This document shows positions 16,870 to 24,231 of a stretch of DNA of 64,000 bases, piece by piece. Source of the DNA: Luteimicrobium sp049844995 (GTDB lineage: Bacteria > Actinomycetota > Actinomycetes > Actinomycetales > Cellulomonadaceae); the NCBI RefSeq assembly GCF_049844995.1, contig NZ_JBNCMC010000004.1:62001-126000 (forward strand). The letters run 5' to 3'. The notes under the pieces were generated by a model. It had not been told where the DNA came from. It did no database searches and saw only the letters and a list, made by a program, of their open reading frames with translations. A program made the translations under genes and the position numbers. Position 1 is the first letter of the stretch, and each line of letters begins with the position of its first letter.

Positions 16870-17343
16870 ATGAGCCACGACAGCGTGACCGACCGCACCG
16901 CCACCGACGCGCCCGAGGGCATCGACCCGCGCGGGCCGCGTTTCGGGGCCGGCGTGACGGCGGTGCTGCTCGCGGTGGTCCTGCTGCTCACCGGGACCTC
17001 CGCCGCCGCCTGGCTGCTGCTGGTCGTGGCGGCGTCGTTCGCGCTCGGCGCCGCGCTCGGCACGCAGGGCACGTGGCAGGGGACGATCTTCCGGCGGCTC
17101 GTCCGACCGCGCCTCGCGCCTCCCAACGACCTCGAGGACCCGCGGCCGCCCCGCTTCGCTCAGCTCGTCGGGCTGGTCATCACGGGCCTCGGGCTCGTCC
17201 TCGGGGTCGCGGGCGTCGACGCCGCCATCCCCGTCGCCGCGGCGCTCGCGCTCGTCGCGGCCGTGCTCAACGCGGTCTTCGACCTCTGCCTCGGCTGCGA
17301 GCTCTACGTCGTCCTGCGGCGGCTGCGCCCCACCGCCGCCTGA
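16870..17343 (+). CDS. DUF4395 membrane protein
   Basis: The protein has 157 residues and an ATG start after CGCAGGAG. It has about four transmembrane segments and ends in the family motif FDLCLGCELYVVLRRL with two cysteines. DUF4395 proteins are repeatedly found beside thioredoxin- or rhodanese-like genes, as here, and are thought to take part in membrane sulfur or redox transfer. The 43-base gap to the thioredoxin-like gene supports an operon. The paired Cys residues could exchange disulfides with CSPC of that neighbour. Confidence 0.88.
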   Translation: MSHDSVTDRTATDAPEGIDPRGPRFGAGVTAVLLAVVLLLTGTSAAAWLLLVVAASFALGAALGTQGTWQGTIFRRLVRPRLAPPNDLEDPRPPRFAQLVGLVITGLGLVLGVAGVDAAIPVAAALALVAAVLNAVFDLCLGCELYVVLRRLRPTAA

Positions 17344-17438
17344 GCGCGGACACGGGACCGGGTCCCGCGACGACGTAGGCCTCCGGGAGGGGTCCCTCGT
17401 GAGGTAGGCCGCGCGGCGGGGTCCGTCCCGGCGACGGC

Positions 17439-17993
17439 TCAGGCGGGGCGCGGCGCGGCGCCCCCGATGACGCCGGCCCGCCGTGCCGCGGCCACGACCT
17501 TCGACGCCGCGGTGTGGACCTCCGCGAGCTCGTCGATCGTGAGGCCGGTCGCGGCAGCGATCGCCGGCGGCACCGTGGCCGCCTCCGCACGCAGCGCCCT
17601 GCCGCGTGCGGTGAGGCGGACGTGCACCACGCGGGCGTCGTCGACGGAGCGCTCCCGTGTCAGCAGGCCGCTCCCCTCCAGACGGCGGAGCAGGGGAGAC
17701 AGGGTCCCGGCGTCGAGCGCGAGGCGGTCGGCGAGGTCGGTGACGGTCCCCGGGCGGCCGTCGGCGTCGTCCTGCCAGAGCGCCAGCAGGACGAGGTACT
17801 GCGGGTGGGTCAGCCCGAGGGGCTCCAGCAGCGGTCGGTAGAGCGCGACGAGCCCCCGGGCCCCCGCGGAGAGCGCGAAGCAGACCTGGGACTCGAGCGC
17901 GAGCGGGTCGTCCCGCAGACGGTCGGCCGTGGTCGGCTCGGCGTCCGGGTCCGCGGCGGTGCGTCGGGTCGTGTGCTCTGCGGTGGTGGCCAC
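17439..17993 (-). CDS. MarR/OhrR-family redox-sensing repressor
   Basis: The protein has 184 residues. It closely follows OhrR: ALESQVCFALSAGARGLVALYRPLLEPLGLTHPQYLVLLALW, with the single peroxide-sensing Cys in the first helix, then a winged helix (LADRLALDAGTLSPLLRRLEGSGLL and RSVDDARVVHVRLT). It probably represses a peroxide-defence gene and itself. I chose GTG 17993 because the ATG at 18001 is out of frame and the longer frame from 18089 would run through the operator. No ohr gene is next to it; a small unknown gene is divergent. Confidence 0.88.
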   Translation of the reverse strand: MATTAEHTTRRTAADPDAEPTTADRLRDDPLALESQVCFALSAGARGLVALYRPLLEPLGLTHPQYLVLLALWQDDADGRPGTVTDLADRLALDAGTLSPLLRRLEGSGLLTRERSVDDARVVHVRLTARGRALRAEAATVPPAIAAATGLTIDELAEVHTAASKVVAAARRAGVIGGAAPRPA

Positions 17994-18026
17994 CTCGCCA
18001 TGGTAGGTCCGGAGCGAGCGGTGTAG

Positions 18027-18051
18027 GGTGCACCAAAGGTTGGTGCACCAA
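18027..18051. promoter_or_regulatory. Double palindromic operator for the OhrR-like repressor
   Basis: Two palindromes share a core: GGTGCACC (18027-18034) and the perfect 12-mer TTGGTGCACCAA (18040-18051). Their centres are 15 bases apart. They lie between the two divergent genes and overlap a possible leftward promoter (TTGGTG, 18 bases, CCTACA). This arrangement fits autoregulation of the repressor together with control of the small divergent gene. Confidence 0.65.
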
Positions 18052-18091
18052 GTATCGGTGCCCAGCGCCCCATCTCCCGAACGGAGCACCC

Positions 18092-18316
18092 GTGCGACGA
18101 CACCGTTCTCGCTCGCCCCGTGGCGACGCCTTCAGCGACCGCCTCGACACCGCGCTGCTGCCGTTCTTCGGGCCGGCCCAGGTCAGCCCGGTCCACGCCG
18201 TCGGCGAGGTTTCGGACGACGCGCGCGAGCGCGAGCGACGGATCCGGACCGTCTACGAGCGGGTCGTCGGGCCGGACGGGCACGCGTACGTCGTCGAGCG
18301 GGAGACGACCGGCTGA
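18092..18316 (+). CDS. Small protein divergent from the OhrR-like regulator
   Basis: The protein has 74 residues and a GTG start 6 bases or so after CGGAGCACC. It is rich in charged residues, with no signal, membrane segment or cysteine. The sequence FSDRLDTALLPFFGPAQVSPVH followed by a helical ERERRIRTVYERVVGPDG reads like a real small protein. No family is recognised. It shares the operator region with the repressor, so it may be its main target under peroxide or organic hydroperoxide stress (inference). Confidence 0.6.
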   Translation: MRRHRSRSPRGDAFSDRLDTALLPFFGPAQVSPVHAVGEVSDDARERERRIRTVYERVVGPDGHAYVVERETTG

Positions 18317-18336
18317 GCCCGGCCGGTCCCTCGCCG

Positions 18337-18370
18337 CCGGTGACGGCCCACAGGCGAAGGCCGTCACCGG
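18337..18370. terminator. Bidirectional terminator between small gene and gap
   Basis: A perfect 12-bp inverted repeat CCGGTGACGGCC and its complement, with a 10-base loop, lies exactly between two convergent stops (18316 and 18383). It can serve both strands. Confidence 0.7.
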
Positions 18371-18382
18371 ACGGGCGGGCCG

Positions 18383-19396
18383 TCAGTCGCCGAGCAGCTC
18401 GAGCGTGTCGACGACGCGGTTCGAGAAGCCCCACTCGTTGTCGTACCAGGCGACGACCTTGACGTTCCGGCCATCGACGCGGGTCAGCGCGGAGTCGAAG
18501 ATCGACGACGCGGGGTTCCCGGTGATGTCCGACGACACCAGCGGGTCGTCCGAGTACTCGAGGATCCCCGCGAGCCGCCCGTCGGCCGCGGCGCGGTAGG
18601 CCGCCAGGACGTCGTCGCGCGTGACGTCGCGCGCCACGACCGTGTTGAGCTCGACGATCGAGCCCACCGGCACCGGCACGCGGATCGAGTCGCCCGACAG
18701 CTTCCCGTCGAGCTGCGGCAGGACGAGCCCGATCGCCTTGGCGGCGCCCGTCGTCGTCGGCACGATGTTCTCGGCCGCCGCCCGGGCCCGCCGCGGGTCG
18801 CGGTGCGGGCCGTCCTGGAGGTTCTGCTCCTGCGTGTACGCGTGGACGGTCGTCATGAACCCGTGCTCGATGCCGGCGAGCTCGTCGAGCACCTGGGCCA
18901 GGGGGGCGAGGGCGTTCGTCGTGCAGGACGCGTTCGACACGATCGTGTGCCGCGCCGGGTCGTAGGCCTCGGTGTTGACTCCGGGGGCGAGGGTGACGTC
19001 GGCGCCGTCGGACGGGGCGCTGACGAGCACCCTGCGGGCGCCGGCGTCGAGGTGGGCGCGCGCCGCGGTCGCGGCGGTGAAGCGGCCCGTCGACTCCAGC
19101 GCCACGTCCACGCCGAGCTCGCCCCAGGGGAGCTTCGCGGGCTCGCGCTCGGCCAGCACGCGGATGCGGCGGCCGTCGACGACGAGGTCGTCCCCGTCGA
19201 CGGACACCGGGCGCCCGAGGCGGCCGGCGGTGGTGTCGAAGCGGAGCAGCCGCGCGAGGGCGGCGGGCTCGGTGAGGTCGTTGACGGCGACGACCTCGAT
19301 CGCGGTGTCGCGCTCGAGCAGCGCGCGCAGCACGTTGCGCCCGATCCGGCCGAAGCCGTTGATCGCGACGCGGGTCGGGGTGGTGGAGCGGGTCAT
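18383..19396 (-). CDS. gap: Glyceraldehyde-3-phosphate dehydrogenase, type I
   Basis: The protein has 337 residues, and ATG 19396 follows GAGAGGAGAAC at a good distance. It oxidises glyceraldehyde 3-phosphate with NAD and phosphate in glycolysis. Visible elements are the Rossmann start INGFGRIGRNVLRAL, acidic VNDL (NAD preference), active-site SNASCTTNALAPL, the phosphate-site region IVPTTTGAAKAIGLVLP and the end WYDNEWGFSNRVVDTLELL. It is a single gene away from pgk and tpi, so it may be a second copy. It is followed by a hairpin. Confidence 0.95.
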   Translation of the reverse strand: MTRSTTPTRVAINGFGRIGRNVLRALLERDTAIEVVAVNDLTEPAALARLLRFDTTAGRLGRPVSVDGDDLVVDGRRIRVLAEREPAKLPWGELGVDVALESTGRFTAATAARAHLDAGARRVLVSAPSDGADVTLAPGVNTEAYDPARHTIVSNASCTTNALAPLAQVLDELAGIEHGFMTTVHAYTQEQNLQDGPHRDPRRARAAAENIVPTTTGAAKAIGLVLPQLDGKLSGDSIRVPVPVGSIVELNTVVARDVTRDDVLAAYRAAADGRLAGILEYSDDPLVSSDITGNPASSIFDSALTRVDGRNVKVVAWYDNEWGFSNRVVDTLELLGD

Positions 19397-19491
19397 GGGT
19401 GTTCTCCTCTCGGTCCCCACCAGGCTCGCGCGTGACGCAGGTCACCGACCAGAGGCGCCTGCGCCACGGTCCGCAAGGATCGCGCCAGCCG

Positions 19492-20478
19492 CTACTCGCC
19501 GCCCGCGAAGGTGCGCCGGTACTCGCGCGGCGTCGTCCCGAGGACCCGCTGGAAGTGCAGGCGGAGGTTCGCACCCGTGCCCAGGCCGACGTCGTCGGCG
19601 ATCTGCTCGACGCTCCGCTCGGACCGCTCGAGCAGCTCGCGGGCGAGGTCGACGCGCGCCCGCAGCACCCACTGCATGGGCGTGCACCCGGTCTCGTCCG
19701 CGAAGCGCCGCGAGAACGTGCGGGGCGACACGGCGGCGTGCCGGGCCAGGAGGTCGAGCGTCAGCGGCCGGTCGAGGCGGTGGAGCGCCCACTCGCGCGT
19801 CGCGGCGAACCGCTCGCCCAGCGGCTCGGGCACGCTGCGCGGCACGTACTGCGCCTGCCCGCCGCTGCGGTACGGGGCGGCGACGAGCCGGCGCGCCGCG
19901 TGGTTCGACGCCGCCACGCCCAGGTCGCCGCGCAGCACGTGGAGGCACAGGTCGATGCCGGACGCCGCGCCCGCGGACGTGAGCACGCTGCCCTCGTCGA
20001 CGAACAGGACGTTCTCGTCCACCCGCACCGCGGGATGCCGGGCCGCGAGGGCGCGCGTGTAGTGCCAGTGCGTGGTCGCGCGTCGGCCGTCGAGCAGCCC
20101 GGTCGCGGCGAGCGCGAACGCGCCCGTCGAGATCGCGGCGAGCCGGGCGCCGCGGTCGTGCGCCGCGACGAGGGCGTCGACGACGGCCCGCGGCGGGTCC
20201 TCCCGGTCCGGGAACCGGTACCCCGGCACGAACACGACGTCCGCCCAGGTCAGCGCCTCCAGGCCGGACGCCACGTGGTACGCGAGGCCGTCGCCGCCCG
20301 TCACGAGTCCCGGCGCGGGCCCGCACACGCGCACCTCGTACGGCATGCTCGGGCGCGTCGTGAAGACCTGGGCGGGGATCCCGACGTCGAGCGGCTTCGC
20401 GCCCTCGAGGACGAGGACGGCCACGCGTCGCAGGCGGTCGAGGTCTGCCGCCGGGCCGGCGGTCGCAGGGGAGGACAC
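19492..20478 (-). CDS. GlxA-family AraC transcriptional regulator
   Basis: The protein has 328 residues with a GTG start at 20478. An N-terminal DJ-1/PfpI-like domain (about 15-190) precedes a C-terminal AraC double helix-turn-helix (about 225-325: LTLDLLARHAAVSPRTFSRRFADETG and SVEQIADDVGLGTGANLRLHFQR). In the nucleophile elbow the usual Cys is Ser (AAISTGAFALAATGLLDG), as in many sensory members, so it is unlikely to be an enzyme. The ligand and targets are unknown. Confidence 0.9.
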   Translation of the reverse strand: MSSPATAGPAADLDRLRRVAVLVLEGAKPLDVGIPAQVFTTRPSMPYEVRVCGPAPGLVTGGDGLAYHVASGLEALTWADVVFVPGYRFPDREDPPRAVVDALVAAHDRGARLAAISTGAFALAATGLLDGRRATTHWHYTRALAARHPAVRVDENVLFVDEGSVLTSAGAASGIDLCLHVLRGDLGVAASNHAARRLVAAPYRSGGQAQYVPRSVPEPLGERFAATREWALHRLDRPLTLDLLARHAAVSPRTFSRRFADETGCTPMQWVLRARVDLARELLERSERSVEQIADDVGLGTGANLRLHFQRVLGTTPREYRRTFAGGE

Positions 20479-20515
20479 GGCCGCACGGTACGCACGAGGG
20501 GCGCCCCGCGTCGCG

Positions 20516-20980
20516 TCAGGGTTCCACGAGGCTGCCGAGCTCGGCGGCCATGCGGGCCGCCCACGGCTGGGACTCGACCCACGGCAGGTGCCGGTCGAGC
20601 CACCCGCACAGGGCGCGGGCGGCGTCGGCGAGACCGTGCGCGTCGTCGGGCACGCCGAGCGGCCGGTGCCGCGGCGTGAGCGGACCGTGCGCGGACGGGC
20701 CCACGACCGCGTCGAGCCGAGGCGGCCGCGCCGTGGGCGGCGGGTACACCTCCAGGGCGTCGCGCACCCAGCCGGCGAGAGCGTCGTAGACGTCGTACGC
20801 CCGCCGCGCGCAGCCGGCGTGCCGGTCGAGGATCGTGTCGGGGAGCTGCCGCAGCGCGCGGGCGAGCCGGCCGTGGCACGCCGCGCACAGCAGGCCGCGC
20901 TCGGCGGGGCGGCTGCAGCCGGCGGCGCAGGCGACGGGGCCCGGGCGCGACCCGGTGCGGTCGGGGTCTTCGGGGAGCAC
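20516..20980 (-). CDS. Hypothetical protein with a zinc-ribbon-like cysteine cluster
   Basis: The protein has 154 residues and a GTG start. The N-terminal part holds Cys residues spaced CAAGCSRPAERGLLCAACHGRL, a CxxxC...CxxC zinc-binding pattern, then a helical region (LARALRQLPDTIL) and a C-terminal WLDRHLPWVESQPWA. Similar small zinc proteins occur in actinophages and actinomycete genomes next to other short genes. It is 10 bases from the next small gene, and both are read in the same direction, so the three small genes 20516-21346 form one unit. Function unknown. Confidence 0.65.
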   Translation of the reverse strand: MLPEDPDRTGSRPGPVACAAGCSRPAERGLLCAACHGRLARALRQLPDTILDRHAGCARRAYDVYDALAGWVRDALEVYPPPTARPPRLDAVVGPSAHGPLTPRHRPLGVPDDAHGLADAARALCGWLDRHLPWVESQPWAARMAAELGSLVEP

Positions 20981-20990
20981 GACCGCGGCC

Positions 20991-21125
20991 TCAGCGCAGC
21001 GTGAGCGCGCCGACGACGACGCCGGCGAGCCCGCCCACGACGAGGCACACGGGGGCGAGCACGGCGGGCGGGGTCCGCGGGCGGCGTCGGAGGGCCACGT
21101 TCGCCCGGGCGAGGAGCCCGCTCAT
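20991..21125 (-). CDS. Small single-span membrane protein
   Basis: The protein has 44 residues. A basic N-terminus (MSGLLARANVALRRRPR) precedes one transmembrane segment (VLAPVCLVVGGLAGVVVGAL). The ATG overlaps the stop of the next gene upstream by 4 bases, which supports a real coding unit. No family is recognised. It resembles small holin-like or regulatory membrane peptides only in shape. Confidence 0.55.
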   Translation of the reverse strand: MSGLLARANVALRRRPRTPPAVLAPVCLVVGGLAGVVVGALTLR

Positions 21126-21346
21126 GCCGCGGCCGCCCGCAGGTGCGAGCACACGGCGTCCAGGCCGCTCGGTCCGAGCGCCGCCCGGAACCCCACGAGC
21201 GCGACCTCGCAGGCCGCGTCCCGGAGCTCGGTGTCGGTCCAGCGGTCGGACAGACGGAACAGCGTGACGGCGTCGCGCGCGGCGTACGCGACGAGATAGT
21301 CCGCTCCCAGGCGCAGGAGCGCGGTGCGGTCGACGGGGTGTGTCAT
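21122..21346 (-). CDS. Small helical hypothetical protein
   Basis: The protein has 74 residues: MTHPVDRTALLRLGADYL, AARDAVTLFRLSDRWTDTELRDAACEVALVGFRAAL. It is soluble, with one Cys near each end of the last helix. AGGAGGT sits only one base from the ATG, unusually close for a working ribosome site, and no downstream alternative start is nearby. It overlaps the 44-residue membrane protein gene by 4 bases. Function unknown. Confidence 0.55.
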   Translation of the reverse strand: MTHPVDRTALLRLGADYLVAYAARDAVTLFRLSDRWTDTELRDAACEVALVGFRAALGPSGLDAVCSHLRAAAA

Positions 21347-21493
21347 ACCTCCTGGACGCGCGAGCCGCGCGGATGTCACACGGTTCCGCCGCACCTCCTG
21401 GTGGGCCCGGGGAGCGGCGGGCGGGAGGCGTCCGGACGGGGGTCGCAAGGATGGCATAGTGGCCGCCGACGAGCCGCGACGGAAGGGTGACGG

Positions 21494-23035
21494 GTGGACG
21501 ACACCAGCACGTGGGCACAGCACCGTCCACGCGTGGTCGCCGCCGCCGCGGGGGCCGTCCGCGGGGTCGACGCGGAGGAGGCCGCGAGCCGCGCGCTCGT
21601 GAAGATGCTCCGCCTCGCCCACGAGGGCGTCGTCTTCGAGGCGCCGCTCGCGTACTGGCGCCGCGCGGCCGTCAACGAGGCCTGCTCGCTCGCGCGCGAG
21701 GCCGCACGGGCCCGCCCCGTCGAGGACGACGTCCTCGACGAGCTCGCCCCGCCCGCGCTCGACGTCGCCGCGCTCGAGACGGAGCGGCAGGCCGACGTCG
21801 ACATGCTGCGGCGCGCGCTCGACGGGCTCACCGGCGCGGACCGGGACCTGCTCTGGAGCAGGCACGTCGACGAGCGGTCCGTCACCGCCATCGCCGAGGG
21901 CCTGGACGTGCGGCCGCACGCGGTGACGGTGCGCCTGCGCCGTGCGGAGGAGCGCCTCGCCGCGGGGTTCGCCGCCGCGCACGCCGCCCTGACCGAGGAG
22001 GCCTCCTGCCGCGCCGCCCGCGCGGGGATGCACGCCTACCTCAAGGGGCGGCTGAGCGTGCGCCGGCGCCGGGAGCTCGAGCAGCACGTCGACGGCTGCG
22101 CAGCGTGCACGCGCGCCTTCGTCGACGTGCGCGAGGTCTCGTGGGGGCTCAAGGCGATCGCGCCGTGGCTCGGCGCCGGGGCGGGGCTCAAGGGCGCGGC
22201 CGTCCTGTCGGGAACGGCGGGCGCCACGGCCGCGTCGCGCCGGGGCCGCACGACGACGGCCGCGGTCGCGGGCGGTGTGCTCGCGGTCGCGGCGGGCGTG
22301 GCCGCGGCCCTGGTCCTGGGCGACGGGGGCGACCCGGCGCCGGCGGCGACCGTCGCGGTGATGGCCGCGGGCGGCGTGGCTGCCGACCCGGGCGCGGGGC
22401 AACCCGCCGGCCCGGGGGCCGCGAGCCCGTCGGCACCCCGGTCAGCGTCGGCGTCTGCCGGCGCGTCGGCGGACCCGAGCGCGCCTGCCGCGGCCCCGGG
22501 CCGCGCCGCGGACGTCCCCGGCACCGCGAGCCGGAGCGACGACGCCGGCCGGTCGACCGCCGCCGCCACGGAGGCCCCCGACCGCGCCCCGACGCCCGTG
22601 GCGTCCCCGTCGGCTGCGGGCCCGGCGGGCCCCGCGCCCGGGGCCGCCCCGTCGTCGCCGGCGGCCGCGGCGCCCACCGCCGCCGCCCGGCCCACGTCGC
22701 CCGGCCCCACGCCGTCGTCCGCGCCGGTGACGACCCCGTCCGCGACGCCGTCCGCCCCGGAGACCCCCGAGCCGACGGCGTCGCCCTCGCCGCCGGTGGC
22801 GCGGACGGTCACCGTCGAGCTGCCCGTCCGGGACCTCGCGATCGGCCTGTACCGGATCGCGGTGAGCGACGGCGCGGCGATCACGGGCGTGAGCGCCCCG
22901 CACGCGGACACGTGGGTCTACCACTGGGTGCGCGACCGGTGGTACGTCCAGGTGTGGCGCACGTCGAGCCCGCACGTCGTGACGGTCACCCTCACGGGGC
23001 CGCCGGGCTCGACGGCCTGGCTGCGCGCCGCCTGA
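21494..23035 (+). CDS. ECF sigma factor fused to membrane-anchored zinc-finger anti-sigma domain
   Basis: The protein has 513 residues, and GTG 21494 follows GGAAGGG. Residues about 5-75 are sigma region 2 (reduced) and about 110-165 region 4 (LTGADRDLLWSRHVDERSVTAIAEGLDVRPHAVTVRLRRAEERL). Residues 175-215 form an anti-sigma zinc finger with H-x3-C-x2-C (QHVDGCAACT). A transmembrane segment lies near 256-280, then a Pro/Ala/Ser/Thr-rich outer stalk of about 150 residues and a C-terminal beta domain (440-513). The layout resembles fused ECF groups known in actinobacteria. It may be released by proteolysis on an outside signal. Confidence 0.85.
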   Translation: MDDTSTWAQHRPRVVAAAAGAVRGVDAEEAASRALVKMLRLAHEGVVFEAPLAYWRRAAVNEACSLAREAARARPVEDDVLDELAPPALDVAALETERQADVDMLRRALDGLTGADRDLLWSRHVDERSVTAIAEGLDVRPHAVTVRLRRAEERLAAGFAAAHAALTEEASCRAARAGMHAYLKGRLSVRRRRELEQHVDGCAACTRAFVDVREVSWGLKAIAPWLGAGAGLKGAAVLSGTAGATAASRRGRTTTAAVAGGVLAVAAGVAAALVLGDGGDPAPAATVAVMAAGGVAADPGAGQPAGPGAASPSAPRSASASAGASADPSAPAAAPGRAADVPGTASRSDDAGRSTAAATEAPDRAPTPVASPSAAGPAGPAPGAAPSSPAAAAPTAAARPTSPGPTPSSAPVTTPSATPSAPETPEPTASPSPPVARTVTVELPVRDLAIGLYRIAVSDGAAITGVSAPHADTWVYHWVRDRWYVQVWRTSSPHVVTVTLTGPPGSTAWLRAA

Positions 23036-23056
23036 CGTCCCGCGCGGAGCCGCCCG

Positions 23057-23428
23057 TCAGTAGACGAGCGCCTGGGCTCCGGGCGTCATGACCTCCTCGA
23101 CGAACACCGGCGCGCCGGCGATCCGGACGCCCGGGAGGACGTCGTCGGGCGTGATCCCGCGCCGCGCCGCGCACTGCGTGCACACGGTCACCGTCCCGGC
23201 GGCGAGGACGGCGTCGAGCAGGTCGGGCAGGGGGGCGGCGTGCTCGAGGACGAGCTCGGCCGCGCGCCCGGGCACGCCGAACCACGCGGACTCGCCCGTG
23301 AGCCACAGGCTGACCGGCACGCCGGCCGCGACGGCGGCCGCGGCGACGGTGAACGCCTGGTTGGCGGCCTCGGGGCGGTCGGTGCCGCTGGTGGTCTTCA
23401 CGACGAGGGTCGGGGTGGGGGTGGTCAC
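23057..23428 (-). CDS. DsrE/DsrF-like family protein
   Basis: The protein has 123 residues, with GTG 23428 taken as the start because homology begins at TLVVKTTSGTDRPEAANQAF. A Rossmann-like alpha/beta DsrE fold is suggested by VAAAAVAAGVPVSLWLTGESAWF and the ending GVRIAGAPVFVEEVM. The CTQCAARRG element places cysteines where sulfur-relay members have their active Cys. It may act in sulfur transfer. It ends convergent with the sigma fusion gene. Confidence 0.8.
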   Translation of the reverse strand: MTTPTPTLVVKTTSGTDRPEAANQAFTVAAAAVAAGVPVSLWLTGESAWFGVPGRAAELVLEHAAPLPDLLDAVLAAGTVTVCTQCAARRGITPDDVLPGVRIAGAPVFVEEVMTPGAQALVY

Positions 23429-23499
23429 GGGTCGAGCGTATGAGACGGACGCCACGTCCGGGGCCCGTCGGTCGCCGTGGGACCGGCACCTCCCCGACG

Positions 23500-23505
23500 T
23501 AGGAT
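23500..23505 (+). promoter_or_regulatory. -10 box of a leaderless transcript
   Basis: TAGGAT ends six bases before the ATG at 23512, so transcription would begin at or next to the start codon. No ribosome-binding site at normal distance is present. This is the pattern of leaderless mRNAs, which are common in actinobacteria. Confidence 0.55.
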
Positions 23506-23511
23506 CGGCCC

Positions 23512-23619
23512 ATGACCGGTACCGAGATCTTCTTCGTCACGCTGCTCGGGGTGACCACCGTCGCGATCGTCTGGTTCACCTGCTACGCGGTGTACCGCCT
23601 GTTCGAGGGCCAGCGCTGA
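23512..23619 (+). CDS. Very small membrane protein
   Basis: The protein has 35 residues with one transmembrane helix (FFVTLLGVTTVAIVWFTCYAVY) and a short basic end. It lies 3 bases before the nitrobindin-like gene, so the two are co-transcribed. The apparent leaderless promoter starts right at its ATG. Similar very short membrane proteins sit before FABP-family genes in related actinomycetes, to my recollection. Function unknown. Confidence 0.65.
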   Translation: MTGTEIFFVTLLGVTTVAIVWFTCYAVYRLFEGQR

Positions 23620-23622
23620 CCC

Positions 23623-24231
23623 ATGCCGTTCGAGTTCCCCGAGGGGCTCGCGCCCGAGGCCTACCCGCTCGCCTGGCTCGTCGGCCGCTGGCGCGGCGAG
23701 GGCGTGATCTCCTACCCGGGGATCGACGAGGCCGCATTCGTCCAGGACGTGGAGTTCGACCACGACGGCGGCCCGTACCTGCGCTACGAGTCGACGATCC
23801 GGCTGGTCGAGCCCGAGCTCCCCGAGACCGTGCCGGACGAGTGGACGGCCGACGGCGATGCCCCGGCCGGTGACGCCGCGCCCGTCGCGTCGTCCACCGC
23901 CGAGCTCCCCGTGTGGGAGACCGAGACGGGCTTCTGGCGCGTCTCGCCGGAGCGCCCCGAGGGACTGACGGAGGCGCAGCAGCCGCTCGAGGTGATGCTC
24001 GCGGACCCGGCGGGCTGGCTGACCCTCTACGTCGGCGCCGTCGGCAACGGCCGGATCGACCTGGTGCACGACCTCATCGCCCGGACGTCGTCGTCCGCGG
24101 AGGTCACGGCCGCCAAGCGGCTCTACGGCCTCGTCGAGGGCGACCTCATGTGGGTCTGGGAGCTCGCGGCGTTCGGCCACCCGCTGCAGAACTACGCGTC
24201 GGCCCGGCTCGTCCGGCAGGAGCAGTCATGA
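23623..24231 (+). CDS. FABP/nitrobindin-like beta-barrel protein
   Basis: The protein has 202 residues. It is of the DUF1794/THAP4-like heme-binding nitrobindin family: the N-terminal LAWLVGRWRGEGVISYPGI motif (GxWxGxG), barrel strands, and a C-terminal WELAAFGHPLQNYASARLVR whose His fits the axial heme ligand. Members bind ferric heme and react with peroxynitrite or nitric oxide. A 40-residue Pro/Ala-rich insertion (about 68-95) is unusual. It overlaps the ygfZ gene by 4 bases. Confidence 0.9.
   Translation: MPFEFPEGLAPEAYPLAWLVGRWRGEGVISYPGIDEAAFVQDVEFDHDGGPYLRYESTIRLVEPELPETVPDEWTADGDAPAGDAAPVASSTAELPVWETETGFWRVSPERPEGLTEAQQPLEVMLADPAGWLTLYVGAVGNGRIDLVHDLIARTSSSAEVTAAKRLYGLVEGDLMWVWELAAFGHPLQNYASARLVRQEQS

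Noticed and set aside
17999..18089. Earlier starts for the OhrR-like gene (ATG at 18001 or the frame from 18089)
   Set aside because: The ATG at 18001 is out of frame, and the longer frame would run through the palindromic operator and promoter.
22400..22800. Possible frameshift or separate gene inside the sigma/anti-sigma fusion
   Set aside because: The frame is open throughout, the low-complexity stretch is a typical stalk, and the C-terminal domain continues in the same frame.
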